A DNA stretch of 64,000 bases, taken from CAZBJJ01 sp964492245 (GTDB lineage Bacteria > Spirochaetota > Spirochaetia > Treponematales > Breznakiellaceae). The notes under the pieces are model-generated. The model searched no databases and was not told the DNA's origin. It was given only the letters and a program-made list of their open reading frames with translations. A program made the translations under genes and the position numbers. Location of the stretch: assembly GCA_964492245.1 (NCBI GenBank), contig CAZBJJ010000004.1, forward strand, positions 1 through 64,000, given 5' to 3'. Below, piece after piece: positions 24,543 to 32,646 of the stretch; the first letter of the stretch is position 1, and every line of letters begins with the position of its first letter.

Positions 24543-25646
24543 CTATGAATCCCGTTTTAAATTGTATTGAATAAAATCTTCAAATTTTTTCTGTGTTTTT
24601 AAGGGCAGGTCTGCCAAAAAATCGGCGAGTAAGGCCCTTGCCCCCTGCATTTTGTCTTCCATTAGAGTGTTAAGTTTTTCTTTAATACCCCGATTTTCAA
24701 TTTCATTGATGAGCTCGTCTATTTCTTTCGCCTCTGCCCTTGCATTGCCAAAAAGGGCAGCAAAATGTGGATCTGTATTGATTTTTAGAAATTCGTGGCG
24801 GTAAAGCGTTTTTTTATTTTCGCGAATATCCAGGCCCAGGCTCTTGCCCAGTTTTTCCGCATTGCCCCAGAGGCCCAATTCGTCGTCTTTAATCTGAAAC
24901 ACAAGGCCCAGCTCTTCGCCGGCCTGTTCTAAAAGGGCAATATCTTCCTTTGGGGCCCCTGCAAGGAGGGCACCCAGGCTTAGCGGTAAGGAAACACTGT
25001 AGCGCCCAGTTTTATTGCGGTAGATGTTTTCAATTATCTCTGCCTCGTTTTCTACCTCCGAAAAAAAGCCGGGCAGGCCCGCTTCAGCGGCCGCTGCAGC
25101 GGCCACATCGAGCATTTGAGCAAGGCCCACCCCCATAAGCTCGCCACTAATTTTTTTGGACAATTCAATAAGGAGGGGGGCCGGAACCTGTAAATTACCA
25201 ATAATATCCCAAGCGGCAAAAATAGCTATATCGCCCAGACAGATGGCCAGAGACTGCCCATGGTGCCCTGCCTCGGCTATGCCCCTGTTGTGCAGGAGAC
25301 TTTTATAATGGCTGTGTATTGCAGGCCTGCCCCGACGAAACTCGTCGCGGTCCATTATGTCGTCGTGAATGAGCAGGCTGGACTGCAAAAGCTCCATGGC
25401 GCAGGCAAGATCCAATAGGTTTTGATGCTCGCCTTCGTCAGGGGCCCTGCCGGCCCCTAGCTCGTAGCCCAAAAACACAAGGCTACCGCGCAACAATTTA
25501 CCGGCGGTGGCAAATTCGTTTAAAAGAGCCAGGCTTTCCCGCGCCAGGGCAGGGGAAATTTTGCTCAGCTGACCCTCTAGGCCTTTAAGACGCTGGGCAA
25601 TATGCCTGGCCACCAGCTTGCCAGTGGCCTTTAAAAAATCGGACAT
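24543..25646 (-). CDS. Polyprenyl (isoprenyl) diphosphate synthase
   Basis: The 367-residue trans-prenyltransferase has the first aspartate-rich motif in LLIHDDIMDRDEFRRGRPAIH and a second in FQIKDDELGLWG (KDDEL, a slight change from DDxxD). It would extend allylic diphosphates for quinone or membrane lipids; the residues before the first motif, which set chain length, do not let me name the product. No Shine-Dalgarno precedes ATG, which is 11 bases past the icd stop, so it may rely on reinitiation. It is longer than usual, with extra sequence at the C terminus. Confidence 0.85.
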   Translation of the reverse strand: MSDFLKATGKLVARHIAQRLKGLEGQLSKISPALARESLALLNEFATAGKLLRGSLVFLGYELGAGRAPDEGEHQNLLDLACAMELLQSSLLIHDDIMDRDEFRRGRPAIHSHYKSLLHNRGIAEAGHHGQSLAICLGDIAIFAAWDIIGNLQVPAPLLIELSKKISGELMGVGLAQMLDVAAAAAAEAGLPGFFSEVENEAEIIENIYRNKTGRYSVSLPLSLGALLAGAPKEDIALLEQAGEELGLVFQIKDDELGLWGNAEKLGKSLGLDIRENKKTLYRHEFLKINTDPHFAALFGNARAEAKEIDELINEIENRGIKEKLNTLMEDKMQGARALLADFLADLPLKTQKKFEDFIQYNLKRDS

Positions 25647-25657
25647 TGGGCAGGCGT

Positions 25658-26857
25658 CTACAGGCGGCTGGCAATGGCATCGATAAACTGCCAGGAGTCC
25701 AGGGCCTTTGCCGGAGCCGGATTTGCCAGGCGCAACAGATCGCCGGTCATTTCCCCTGCCTCGATGGTATCCAGCGAGGCCTTTTCCAGTTTTTTTGCAA
25801 AGTCTACCAGCGCTGGCAGATTGTCCAGCTCCCCACGTTTTTGCAGGGCCCCCGTCCAGGCAAAGATAAGCGCCACGGGGTTAGTGCTCGTTTTTTCGCC
25901 CTTTTGCCAGCGGTAATAATGCTGCTGCACGGTGCCATGTGCCGCCTCGTATTCAAAGGCCCCAGTGGGCGAGACTAAAACACTCGTCATCATGGCAAGG
26001 CTGCCTGCGGCGCTGGCCACCATATCGCTCATGACATCGCCATCGTAGTTTTTACAGGCCCAAAGAAAGCCACCCCCGCCCTTAACTACGCGGGCCACGG
26101 CATCGTCGATAAGGGTATAAAAATAGGAAATCCCCGCCTTTTTACAGGCCTCCTGATACTCCTGTTCGTAGACTCTCTGGAAGATTTCTTTAAAACGGTG
26201 GTCATAAATTTTAGAAATAGTGTCCTTGGTGGCAAACCAAATATCCAGTTTTTCCTCGAGGGCGTAAAGGAAACAGGCCCGGGCAAAGCTCTCTATAGAG
26301 GCGTCCACATTGTGCATGCCCTGCACAACGCCCGGTCCGGGCATATCGGCGACAAGCTTTTTCCTTACCTCGCCAGTTTTGCTTGTATATACCAATTCCA
26401 CCGTTCCCGGCCCATCTATGGACATTTCTGCGTTTTTATAGACATCGCCATAGGCATGTCGGCCAATGACAATGGGCTTTTCCCAGGTGCTCACCGTGGC
26501 CTGCACATTTTTTAAAGCAATCGGTTTGCGAAAGACCGTCCCATCTAAAATGGCGCGAATGGTCGCATTGGGGCTGGGATGCAGGGCAGTTAAATTGTAT
26601 TCGTCTTTCCGCGCCATATTTGCGGTAATTGTGGCACATTTTACCCCCACCCCGTGGCGTAAAATGGCCTTTGCCGAGTCGACCGTTATCGCATCATTGG
26701 TTTTCTCTCGGTTTTCTAAGCTTAAATCGTAGTATTCTGTTTTTAAGTCTACAAAGGGCAAAAGCAATTTTTCTTTAATTACCGCCCAGAGAACCCGGGT
26801 CATTTCATCGCCATCAATTTCCACAATTGGTTTGGTCATTGTAATTTTCTTGTTCAT
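25658..26857 (-). CDS. icd: NADP-dependent isocitrate dehydrogenase
   Basis: The 399-residue product is of the eukaryote-like homodimeric type. Landmarks are KPIVEIDGDEMTRVLW, the substrate motif LHPSPNATIRAILDGTVFRKPI (family usually SPNGTIRN, so G-to-A and N-to-A changes are visible), and YDGDVMSDMVASAAGSLAMM. AGGAG precedes ATG 26857; a long in-frame N-terminal extension crosses the divergent promoter and is rejected. It is the first gene of a probable unit with the polyprenyl synthase. It makes 2-oxoglutarate and NADPH; no other TCA gene is in the window. Confidence 0.92.
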   Translation of the reverse strand: MNKKITMTKPIVEIDGDEMTRVLWAVIKEKLLLPFVDLKTEYYDLSLENREKTNDAITVDSAKAILRHGVGVKCATITANMARKDEYNLTALHPSPNATIRAILDGTVFRKPIALKNVQATVSTWEKPIVIGRHAYGDVYKNAEMSIDGPGTVELVYTSKTGEVRKKLVADMPGPGVVQGMHNVDASIESFARACFLYALEEKLDIWFATKDTISKIYDHRFKEIFQRVYEQEYQEACKKAGISYFYTLIDDAVARVVKGGGGFLWACKNYDGDVMSDMVASAAGSLAMMTSVLVSPTGAFEYEAAHGTVQQHYYRWQKGEKTSTNPVALIFAWTGALQKRGELDNLPALVDFAKKLEKASLDTIEAGEMTGDLLRLANPAPAKALDSWQFIDAIASRL

Positions 26858-26903
26858 TGGTACTCCTGGAAAGATAATATATGCAATCGTTATAAGCGAT
26901 TCT

Positions 26904-26916
26904 CTATCATTGATAG
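26904..26916. promoter_or_regulatory. Palindrome in the icd / 26982 divergent gap
   Basis: CTATCA-T-TGATAG is a perfect 13-bp palindrome 12 bases upstream of the -35 of the plus-strand gene and 47 bases upstream of icd. A second imperfect one (AATCGTTATAAGCGATT) lies just to its left at about 26885-26901. Either may be an operator. Confidence 0.4.
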
Positions 26917-26927
26917 TCGTTAGCATC

Positions 26928-26955
26928 TTGTCAACGGCTACAGGCATGATATAAT
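26928..26955 (+). promoter_or_regulatory. Promoter of the 408-residue gene
   Basis: TTGTCA (26928-26933), a 16-base spacer and a perfect TATAAT (26950-26955) precede a leader with GGAGAAG before ATG 26982. Confidence 0.65.
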
Positions 26956-26981
26956 AAGATATTCTTATTCTGGAGAAGCGG

Positions 26982-28208
26982 ATGATTGGTACAACTATTG
27001 CACAGACGGGATCTGCAGTACATTCAGATGACAAAAAGGTGGCGCCTGGGATGAAGGGTCCAGAGAAGAAAAAAATGCTCGATTTGCGTGCCCGGGTGGT
27101 CCTTTGCGACATGGGGACAGAGTTTTTTAAAAATAGAAAAATCCCACTCCAATGCTTCGAGGGGGCCGAAGGTGAGCCGCGCTATGGCTTTCGACTTAAA
27201 GCCATAGATGTGCCCTGGATAAAACGCCTTTTGCATTCTGGTTTTATCGACAAGGCAGAGTTTCCTGTCCGCGAGCTTGCCGGTGTCAAGGCAGATATAG
27301 ACGATCTTTCCCGCTTGGTGGTCTATTCCATGATTTACGGGCATTTTAAGGCGGCGGTAATTGCCCGGGCCGTAGAGACCGAGGTTATAAAAAAATGGAA
27401 CCGGGCGCATCCGAATAAATCCCTGTATGCGCACAATGCGGTCTCCCCGCCAGAACTGCGCCAGGCCATGGCCGCCCGTTCAGATTCAATAGCCGAATTA
27501 AAACGCGACATTATTGCTCCGGTAACTCGCTCACTGGCGGTGGGGCAGAAGCGCAGTGCCGAAGAACAGAAAAAATTTGCCTCCTTTGCAAAAGATTTAG
27601 TGGATAGCTTGGATCCCTTGGTCTATTTCGTCTTGCTCAGCAGTGGACCGGAAATTCGCAAAAAATTGATGGGCGATATTACAATGGAAATTCTTTCCAG
27701 CATTGAAAAAACCGATTTAGCCGATTATTTAACCCTTATGGTGCTGGAACTGATGACGGCCGCAGAACGGACAACCCTGCTGGAAATTTTAGGATCCGAG
27801 GTTCCCGCCTCCGAAATTAGAAGCCGATTGGAAAATCCTCAAAAACGGGCCGAATTACTGGCGCGCCTGCCAAATGGGCTGGCCTCTGCCATGGTTTGGT
27901 CTTTGGCCAGGCGCTGGTCTTTAGGGCGCTGGCGCTATAGGCTGCGTCTGAGCCTGCACGACGGCTCCTCTTCCTTCGAAGATTCAAAGCGTCTGTTTGA
28001 AGAGCGGGGGCGCCTGTCTTTGGGCGAAAGAAATTTGAAAGAGTTTTACGATCAGGGGACCGGCCCCTATGGCGACGACGGTATGGGCTGGTATTATCTG
28101 TCTTTTATTGCCGAAGCCTGCGAAAAAATGGGGGTGCAGTTTGAAGCCTCTGTCAAAGAGCGCTCGAGCAGTGGAACAACCGCCGTCAATTTGGTTCTGG
28201 TTTTTTAG
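26982..28208 (+). CDS. Conserved hypothetical protein, spirochaete type
   Basis: I do not recognise this 408-residue protein. It has no signal peptide and no membrane helices. The sequence is rich in helices, with a charged middle (EQKKFASFAKDLVDSLDPLVYFVLL) and a C terminus, FIAEACEKMGVQFEASVKE followed by SSSGTTAVNLVLVF, that loosely recalls the end of a histidine-kinase-type ATPase fold. The preceding N and G boxes of such a fold are not evident, so this is only a hint. It has its own strong promoter and Shine-Dalgarno, and its end overlaps the convergent CNNM gene by 23 bases. Confidence 0.7.
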   Translation: MIGTTIAQTGSAVHSDDKKVAPGMKGPEKKKMLDLRARVVLCDMGTEFFKNRKIPLQCFEGAEGEPRYGFRLKAIDVPWIKRLLHSGFIDKAEFPVRELAGVKADIDDLSRLVVYSMIYGHFKAAVIARAVETEVIKKWNRAHPNKSLYAHNAVSPPELRQAMAARSDSIAELKRDIIAPVTRSLAVGQKRSAEEQKKFASFAKDLVDSLDPLVYFVLLSSGPEIRKKLMGDITMEILSSIEKTDLADYLTLMVLELMTAAERTTLLEILGSEVPASEIRSRLENPQKRAELLARLPNGLASAMVWSLARRWSLGRWRYRLRLSLHDGSSSFEDSKRLFEERGRLSLGERNLKEFYDQGTGPYGDDGMGWYYLSFIAEACEKMGVQFEASVKERSSSGTTAVNLVLVF

Positions 28209-29532
28209 ACTCCTTTGTTTCCTGTGTGCCGATATGGGGCGGGTGTATAATCAGGTTGCTAATCCTGTTTCCCTGCATCTCTAAAATTTCAATGCGTCGC
28301 AGCTCCCACCAAAAAAACTCGCCCACTGCCGGTATATGTCCCAGCTGTTCCAACACAAAGCCGGCCATTGTGTGGTATTCGCGCTTTTCTGTCTGTATAT
28401 TATTCCAATTTAAGGTGATGGCGACATCGTCGATATTGGCCTGTCCCCCAACAATCCAGGAGCCGTCGGCCTGAAGCTGTATATGCTCATTGGGCTTTTC
28501 GTCGCCCTGAAGGAAGACCGAAATTTCGGCCAAGAGGTCCTGGACCGAAAGGCTGCCAGAAAACCCACCATATTCGTCCAGCACTATAAGGAGGGGGACC
28601 TCGTGCCTATTAAAAAGCTCCAAGGCAGTTAGGGCCGACATACTGGCTGGAATAAAAATGGGCTTTTGGCAAAGATTTTTTAAATGTATATCCCCCCGCC
28701 GTACTAATGCCTCGAGTATGGCCCTCGTGGTAATAGTGCCCATGACACTGTCTATATCCTCGCCATGAATTACCGGAAAGACATCTATGTTTGGGTGGGC
28801 GGCCAGGGTTTTTAACAGGCTTTCTTTTTTGGCATCAATATTCAAATAAGTTATATTGGCCCGATGGGTCATAAAGGTCTCTACTGGTCGATCGCCCAGA
28901 TAAAAAACCCCCTCGACCATATTGCGTTCGCTCTCCTTTACTATGCCGTTGTGTTCAGCTTCTTTTAGGGCAAAGTGAATTTCCTCCTCGCTAATATCCA
29001 GGCCTTTTTTATTTTTAATTCTCATCAACTTAAGTAAGATTGCGGTGCTGGCCGAAAGGAAGCAGACCAGGGGCTTAAAAATACTGGTGAGAAGCGATAA
29101 AAAAGGGATTAAAACAAGGGCAATGGGTTCCGGGTTAGACAGGGCAATTCTTTTAGGCAGAAGTTCGCCAATAATAATGCTTATATAGGAAATGGCCACG
29201 ACAATTACAATAAAGGCCAGCATATCTGCCCAGGGGGCTAAGATTGCATATGTCGAAAAAAATTGCGACAGTGGGGCCGAAAAGCGCACCCCCCCAAAGA
29301 CACCGGTAAGCGTGCCAATGAGGGTGATACCTATTTGGATTACCGATAAAAAGGGGCCGGGATCGTCGACTGCAGTGAGCAGTTGCTTCCAGGCCTTATT
29401 TCCATTTTCAGCCCGCAGCTTTACCCTTGTTCTGCGCGATGAGACCAGGGCCATTTCCGCGAGTACTAAAAGTCCATTTAATAGGATTAATAAAAAAAGC
29501 AGGGGCAATTCCCACGACGGAGGCTCTTCCAT
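28186..29532 (-). CDS. CNNM/HlyC-CorC family membrane protein with CBS domains
   Basis: The 448 residues start with a DUF21 (CNNM) membrane domain of about four helices (about 8-190), followed by a pair of CBS domains (about 210-330, with FMTHRANITYLNIDAKKESLL) and a CorC/HlyC domain (about 350-435, DDVAITLNWNNI). Such proteins are linked to Mg2+ or Co2+ efflux and were once named hemolysins. There is no Shine-Dalgarno; TATAGC ends 5 bases before ATG. Its 3' end overlaps the unknown gene on the plus strand. Confidence 0.9.
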   Translation of the reverse strand: MEEPPSWELPLLFLLILLNGLLVLAEMALVSSRRTRVKLRAENGNKAWKQLLTAVDDPGPFLSVIQIGITLIGTLTGVFGGVRFSAPLSQFFSTYAILAPWADMLAFIVIVVAISYISIIIGELLPKRIALSNPEPIALVLIPFLSLLTSIFKPLVCFLSASTAILLKLMRIKNKKGLDISEEEIHFALKEAEHNGIVKESERNMVEGVFYLGDRPVETFMTHRANITYLNIDAKKESLLKTLAAHPNIDVFPVIHGEDIDSVMGTITTRAILEALVRRGDIHLKNLCQKPIFIPASMSALTALELFNRHEVPLLIVLDEYGGFSGSLSVQDLLAEISVFLQGDEKPNEHIQLQADGSWIVGGQANIDDVAITLNWNNIQTEKREYHTMAGFVLEQLGHIPAVGEFFWWELRRIEILEMQGNRISNLIIHPPHIGTQETKESKKPEPN

Positions 29533-29537
29533 AATAT

Positions 29538-29549
29538 GCTATAAAGATA
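29538..29549 (-). promoter_or_regulatory. Putative -10 region of the CNNM gene, leaderless type
   Basis: TATCTT (29549-29544) and TATAGC (29543-29538) are adjacent and end 11 and 5 bases before ATG. No Shine-Dalgarno follows, so a very short leader or none is expected. Confidence 0.35.
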
Positions 29550-29587
29550 GCACAATTTCTGGGCTATTGCCAGATTACCTGTGCTTT

Positions 29588-29938
29588 TTAATGCTCATTT
29601 TCTTCTTCGGGGCTGTCCAGTTCCCCATAGGAGAGTACATTTTTAATGGCATCTCTCATGTTTTTTTCCAATTGAGTCTGCAAATTATAAAGGGTGGTAG
29701 CACTGGCTTTTGGCAAAATTTGGTCAGGGGGCATAAGTAATTCGAAGACCTCCAGCTGTAATGCCTTGGCAAGGGCCTCGAGGCTAGCGAGCGAGGGGGA
29801 GCGTTTCCCCAATTCTATCATTGCCAAATAGCTGGTAGATAAATTACTGCGTTCAGCTAATTCGGCCTGGCTATATTTTAGAATACTGCGGGCTGTTTTT
29901 ATATTAATAGATATAATTTTAGCTAATTCAGCGGTCAT
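29588..29938 (-). CDS. XRE-family transcriptional regulator
   Basis: The 116-residue protein has a Cro/C1-type helix-turn-helix at about 12-66 (RSILKYSQAELAERSNLSTSYLAMIELGKRSPSL in two parts around residue 30). The C-terminal 45 residues are charged and helical, with no known ligand domain. ATG 29938 is preceded by GGAG at 7 bases. It is divergent from the unknown gene at 30018, with an 79-base gap, so it may control that gene and itself. Confidence 0.85.
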   Translation of the reverse strand: MTAELAKIISINIKTARSILKYSQAELAERSNLSTSYLAMIELGKRSPSLASLEALAKALQLEVFELLMPPDQILPKASATTLYNLQTQLEKNMRDAIKNVLSYGELDSPEEENEH

Positions 29939-30001
29939 GCTTGCTCCAAATAGGCATAATACGGCGGGAATTTTGGCTAGGCAATTCTTTATCAGAGAGT
30001 G

Positions 30002-30007
30002 TATACT
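30002..30007 (+). promoter_or_regulatory. Putative -10 box of gene 30018
   Basis: TATACT ends 10 bases before ATG 30018. No Shine-Dalgarno and no convincing -35 are visible. Confidence 0.3.
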
Positions 30008-30017
30008 CACTGACAGT

Positions 30018-30563
30018 ATGGATTCATCTGTTAGCGAGGGCTCGGCTCTTAAATTGCTTAAAACAGAGATTGCCTCTACCTTAGAGCTTTTTCACAAGCT
30101 TTTATTAAAAGATCCTCAGAGTGATATCCATCCCTTGTATCTGTATGCCAGTGTCGCAGGCCTATATGCACCCTTTACCGATAATTCTCTTACCACCATC
30201 AATTTAAAACGCCATTTACACTATATTGTTTCGATGGCTTTAAAATTAAATCTAGGCCCATCTGTCGCCCTGCCGGCAAAACAGGCAAAGTGGGCGCAGA
30301 ATTACGAGCCAAGCATTCTAGTAGACGCCTGTATTGCTCGATCCATCGGTCTTTTTTACTGCGATTTACTGGTTTGGGGCCTGTATAAAGGCGAGCGCTT
30401 TAAAGTGGGGAGACCGACAAAACTTAGTATTTATTTAACTGATAAAAATAGCTCTACTATCGGCGAGGCGGGAACCTTAAAATTAAAGGCATCAGCTGAG
30501 GTTCTTGAAAAACAGGGCATCAGCATAAGGGCAGAAAATAATTCCTATTGCATTGAATTATAG
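30018..30563 (+). CDS. Hypothetical protein divergent from an XRE regulator
   Basis: I do not recognise this 181-residue protein. It is soluble, mostly helical in the first 120 residues (LLKTEIASTLELFHKLLLKD) and beta-rich at the end (KLKASAEVLEKQGISIRAENN). ATG 30018 was chosen as the first methionine past the regulator; it has no Shine-Dalgarno. Its stop overlaps the end of the HD-GYP gene by 6 bases. Position opposite an XRE gene suggests shared control. It does not look like a known toxin or antitoxin. Confidence 0.6.
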   Translation: MDSSVSEGSALKLLKTEIASTLELFHKLLLKDPQSDIHPLYLYASVAGLYAPFTDNSLTTINLKRHLHYIVSMALKLNLGPSVALPAKQAKWAQNYEPSILVDACIARSIGLFYCDLLVWGLYKGERFKVGRPTKLSIYLTDKNSSTIGEAGTLKLKASAEVLEKQGISIRAENNSYCIEL

Positions 30564-31736
30564 GCTTTTTACATTGCCGGGAAGCTCTTCCTTGGTAAGG
30601 GGGCGGCTAATATGTATGCCATTTTGAACGGTCTCTAATTGCTGAAGCCGGCCGTCGGGTAGCGGGTCGTCGAGTATTTGTACAATAGGAAAGCGGGGAT
30701 TTTCGGGATTTACATCGATTACCTGTGCCTTTTGACCATTTGATAAAAGCACATATAGGCCAATTGGATAGATAGAAAGGGTAAAGACCAGGGCGCGGAT
30801 AATTTGGTCGTCGTATTGCTTGCCCACATTCTTAAGAAGGTCGATCATGCTGGTGTAGCCATCCTTTGCCGTCTTGTAGGGGCGGGCCGTAGTAAGGGCC
30901 TCGTAGGAGCAGGCAACCGCAATTATTTTAGAATATTGGCTAATTTTATCGCCGGTCAGGCGGCGCGGATAGCCATTGCCATTTTCTCTTTCGTGGTGTT
31001 CCAAGGCGACAATGCAGACATTGAGCGGAAATTTATGGGCTTTAAGAATATTAAAACCTAAAATCGTGTGGGTAAGAATGGCCTTGCGCTCCTGTGGTTC
31101 AAGGGGGCGGTTGGTCATATACAGCTGGGGGGGAAGTTTTAACATGCCTATTTCATGTAAAACTGCGGCCACTCCCAATTCGATAAGTCTATGGTTGGCA
31201 AATTTAAGGGTAAAGCCGATAGAAATAGCAATAATCGTCGAGCGAACGGTATGCAGGACGAGGTAATTTTTGTTTGCATCCCCCTCTTCGTTAATGCGAA
31301 GGAGGTAACGTCGGTCTTCTTTTATAAGCTCGCAGAGGGCCTTTATGCGGTCGTTCAATTCCAGGCTATTTATTTCGCCCTTGGAAATATAGCGGGCAAA
31401 GAGGTTTGCTACATATTGATAAAAGGCTCGATATTGGCCGTGAACTTCGCGTATTTTTTCGGCTTCTGCAGAGGAACTGGCAAGGGGGACAAATTGAGTT
31501 TCGACAACATCCTGATCGGCTTCGTCATCGCCAGTGCCACTTGCTGATGATATTGTTCTTTTTTCGGAGGGCTCGCCCTCGCTAAAAACTTCTTTATAGT
31601 CCCATTCGATAAGCGCTTTAATTAATTCCTGTCTTATGGGCATTTCCGGAGACAGGAGGATGTACTTGGCATCGAGCATGAGGGGTTTAGAAAAAAAACG
31701 TCCTGCTTCTAAGTCCTTGATTGCATAATTATTCAT
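30558..31736 (-). CDS. Degenerate HD-GYP domain protein
   Basis: The 392-residue product has the HD-GYP layout that normally hydrolyses cyclic di-GMP. The first motif reads AVLHEIGMLKLP (H194-E195) where active members have HDIGK, and the third reads HHERENGNGYP where DG-GYP is usual. The D-to-E and D-to-N changes touch metal-binding positions, so activity may be reduced or lost and it could serve as a cyclic di-GMP receptor. The N-terminal 100 residues are unique. GGGGGAA precedes ATG 31736. It is divergent from the membrane protein at 31805. Confidence 0.8.
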   Translation of the reverse strand: MNNYAIKDLEAGRFFSKPLMLDAKYILLSPEMPIRQELIKALIEWDYKEVFSEGEPSEKRTISSASGTGDDEADQDVVETQFVPLASSSAEAEKIREVHGQYRAFYQYVANLFARYISKGEINSLELNDRIKALCELIKEDRRYLLRINEEGDANKNYLVLHTVRSTIIAISIGFTLKFANHRLIELGVAAVLHEIGMLKLPPQLYMTNRPLEPQERKAILTHTILGFNILKAHKFPLNVCIVALEHHERENGNGYPRRLTGDKISQYSKIIAVACSYEALTTARPYKTAKDGYTSMIDLLKNVGKQYDDQIIRALVFTLSIYPIGLYVLLSNGQKAQVIDVNPENPRFPIVQILDDPLPDGRLQQLETVQNGIHISRPLTKEELPGNVKSL

Positions 31737-31747
31737 GTTTTCCCCCG

Positions 31748-31776
31748 TTGACCCTAAAAAAGCTTTCATCTATTAT
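31748..31776 (+). promoter_or_regulatory. Promoter of gene 31805
   Basis: TTGACC (31748-31753), a 17-base spacer and TATTAT (31771-31776) lead into a leader with GGGGAG before the TTG start. Confidence 0.6.
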
Positions 31777-31804
31777 TTTTATTGAATTCAGGGGAGATAT
31801 TGTT

Positions 31805-32635
31805 TTGAAAATACGTCGCGTGTTCATAGGCTTTAACATTAGTATACTTATTTCTTTAAGCATGATAAGTGCTATCCCCCTGTTCAGTTTACATTCTATC
31901 ACAAGTTTAGTTTTTTGGCAGTCTCATTATTATATACTCGCCCTAATTGTAATAATTGCTGTAGGGATAAATACCTATTTTCTTATCAATTGGAAGGTTT
32001 TACGCCTGTTGGAGCGTGAAGATTGGCCAGCTCTCTGCCAGGAACTGGAAATACAGGTGCTTAGAAAAAATCGCTATACGGGGCGGCGTATAAAACTTTT
32101 GGCAAGTGGCTATCTACTGCTGTCCGATACAGCCTCTCTGGAGATATTGGAAACAAAATTGGCCCGCCGCAGACCAGATCTGCTGGAAAAAAATGCCATT
32201 ATCTTTGGTTTAGCTCGTATGCTTGCGGGGAACCAAGAGGGGGCGGCGGCTTTTTTTATGGAGTGGCAGGCTAAAACGAAATCTGCTCAAAGCCAGTGGC
32301 TGCACTGGTATGGTGCGCTATGTCATTATTTAATGGGCGATATATCGCTTGCCGGTGAAGCATTTATTTCTATAATACAGCAGACGAGGGATAGCCTGCT
32401 ACTTGCACTTTCTGCCTCTTATCTGGAGGACAGCCTTCCAAAGCTTGGGGGGGACCTGTTAGACCAGGGGCAAGAGGCAATTAATTTAGCAAAGACAAGG
32501 GTTTTGGCCAGCTTTCCCCAGCGAAAGAACTGGGAAAAAGAGCTGGACAGGGCTTTAACCGAACTACATACCGTGGTTTTATCTAATGCAATTAAGGGTA
32601 CCAGCAATCGACTGTACCCTGCTATCTGCCTTTAA
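31805..32635 (+). CDS. Hypothetical membrane protein
   Basis: The 276-residue product starts at TTG 31805, 8 bases after GGGGAG. Two membrane helices lie at about 8-30 and 42-64 (YYILALIVIIAVGINTYFLI). The remaining 210 residues are cytoplasmic, helical and TPR-like (SLEILETKLARRRPDLLEKN, then AAAFFMEWQ, then LAGEAFISIIQQ). I do not recognise a named family; the layout fits a membrane-anchored scaffold. alaA follows after 11 bases, so the two are probably cotranscribed. Confidence 0.7.
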   Translation: MKIRRVFIGFNISILISLSMISAIPLFSLHSITSLVFWQSHYYILALIVIIAVGINTYFLINWKVLRLLEREDWPALCQELEIQVLRKNRYTGRRIKLLASGYLLLSDTASLEILETKLARRRPDLLEKNAIIFGLARMLAGNQEGAAAFFMEWQAKTKSAQSQWLHWYGALCHYLMGDISLAGEAFISIIQQTRDSLLLALSASYLEDSLPKLGGDLLDQGQEAINLAKTRVLASFPQRKNWEKELDRALTELHTVVLSNAIKGTSNRLYPAICL

Positions 32636-32646
32636 GGAGGCTCACA

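Noticed and set aside
26858..27112. 85-residue N-terminal extension of icd
   Set aside because: It crosses the divergent promoter and gene start; family length and AGGAG support ATG 26857.
29588..30563. Toxin-antitoxin module (XRE plus unknown gene)
   Set aside because: Divergent layout, not an operon, and the unknown protein has no toxin motif; kept only as a low-interest regulatory pair.
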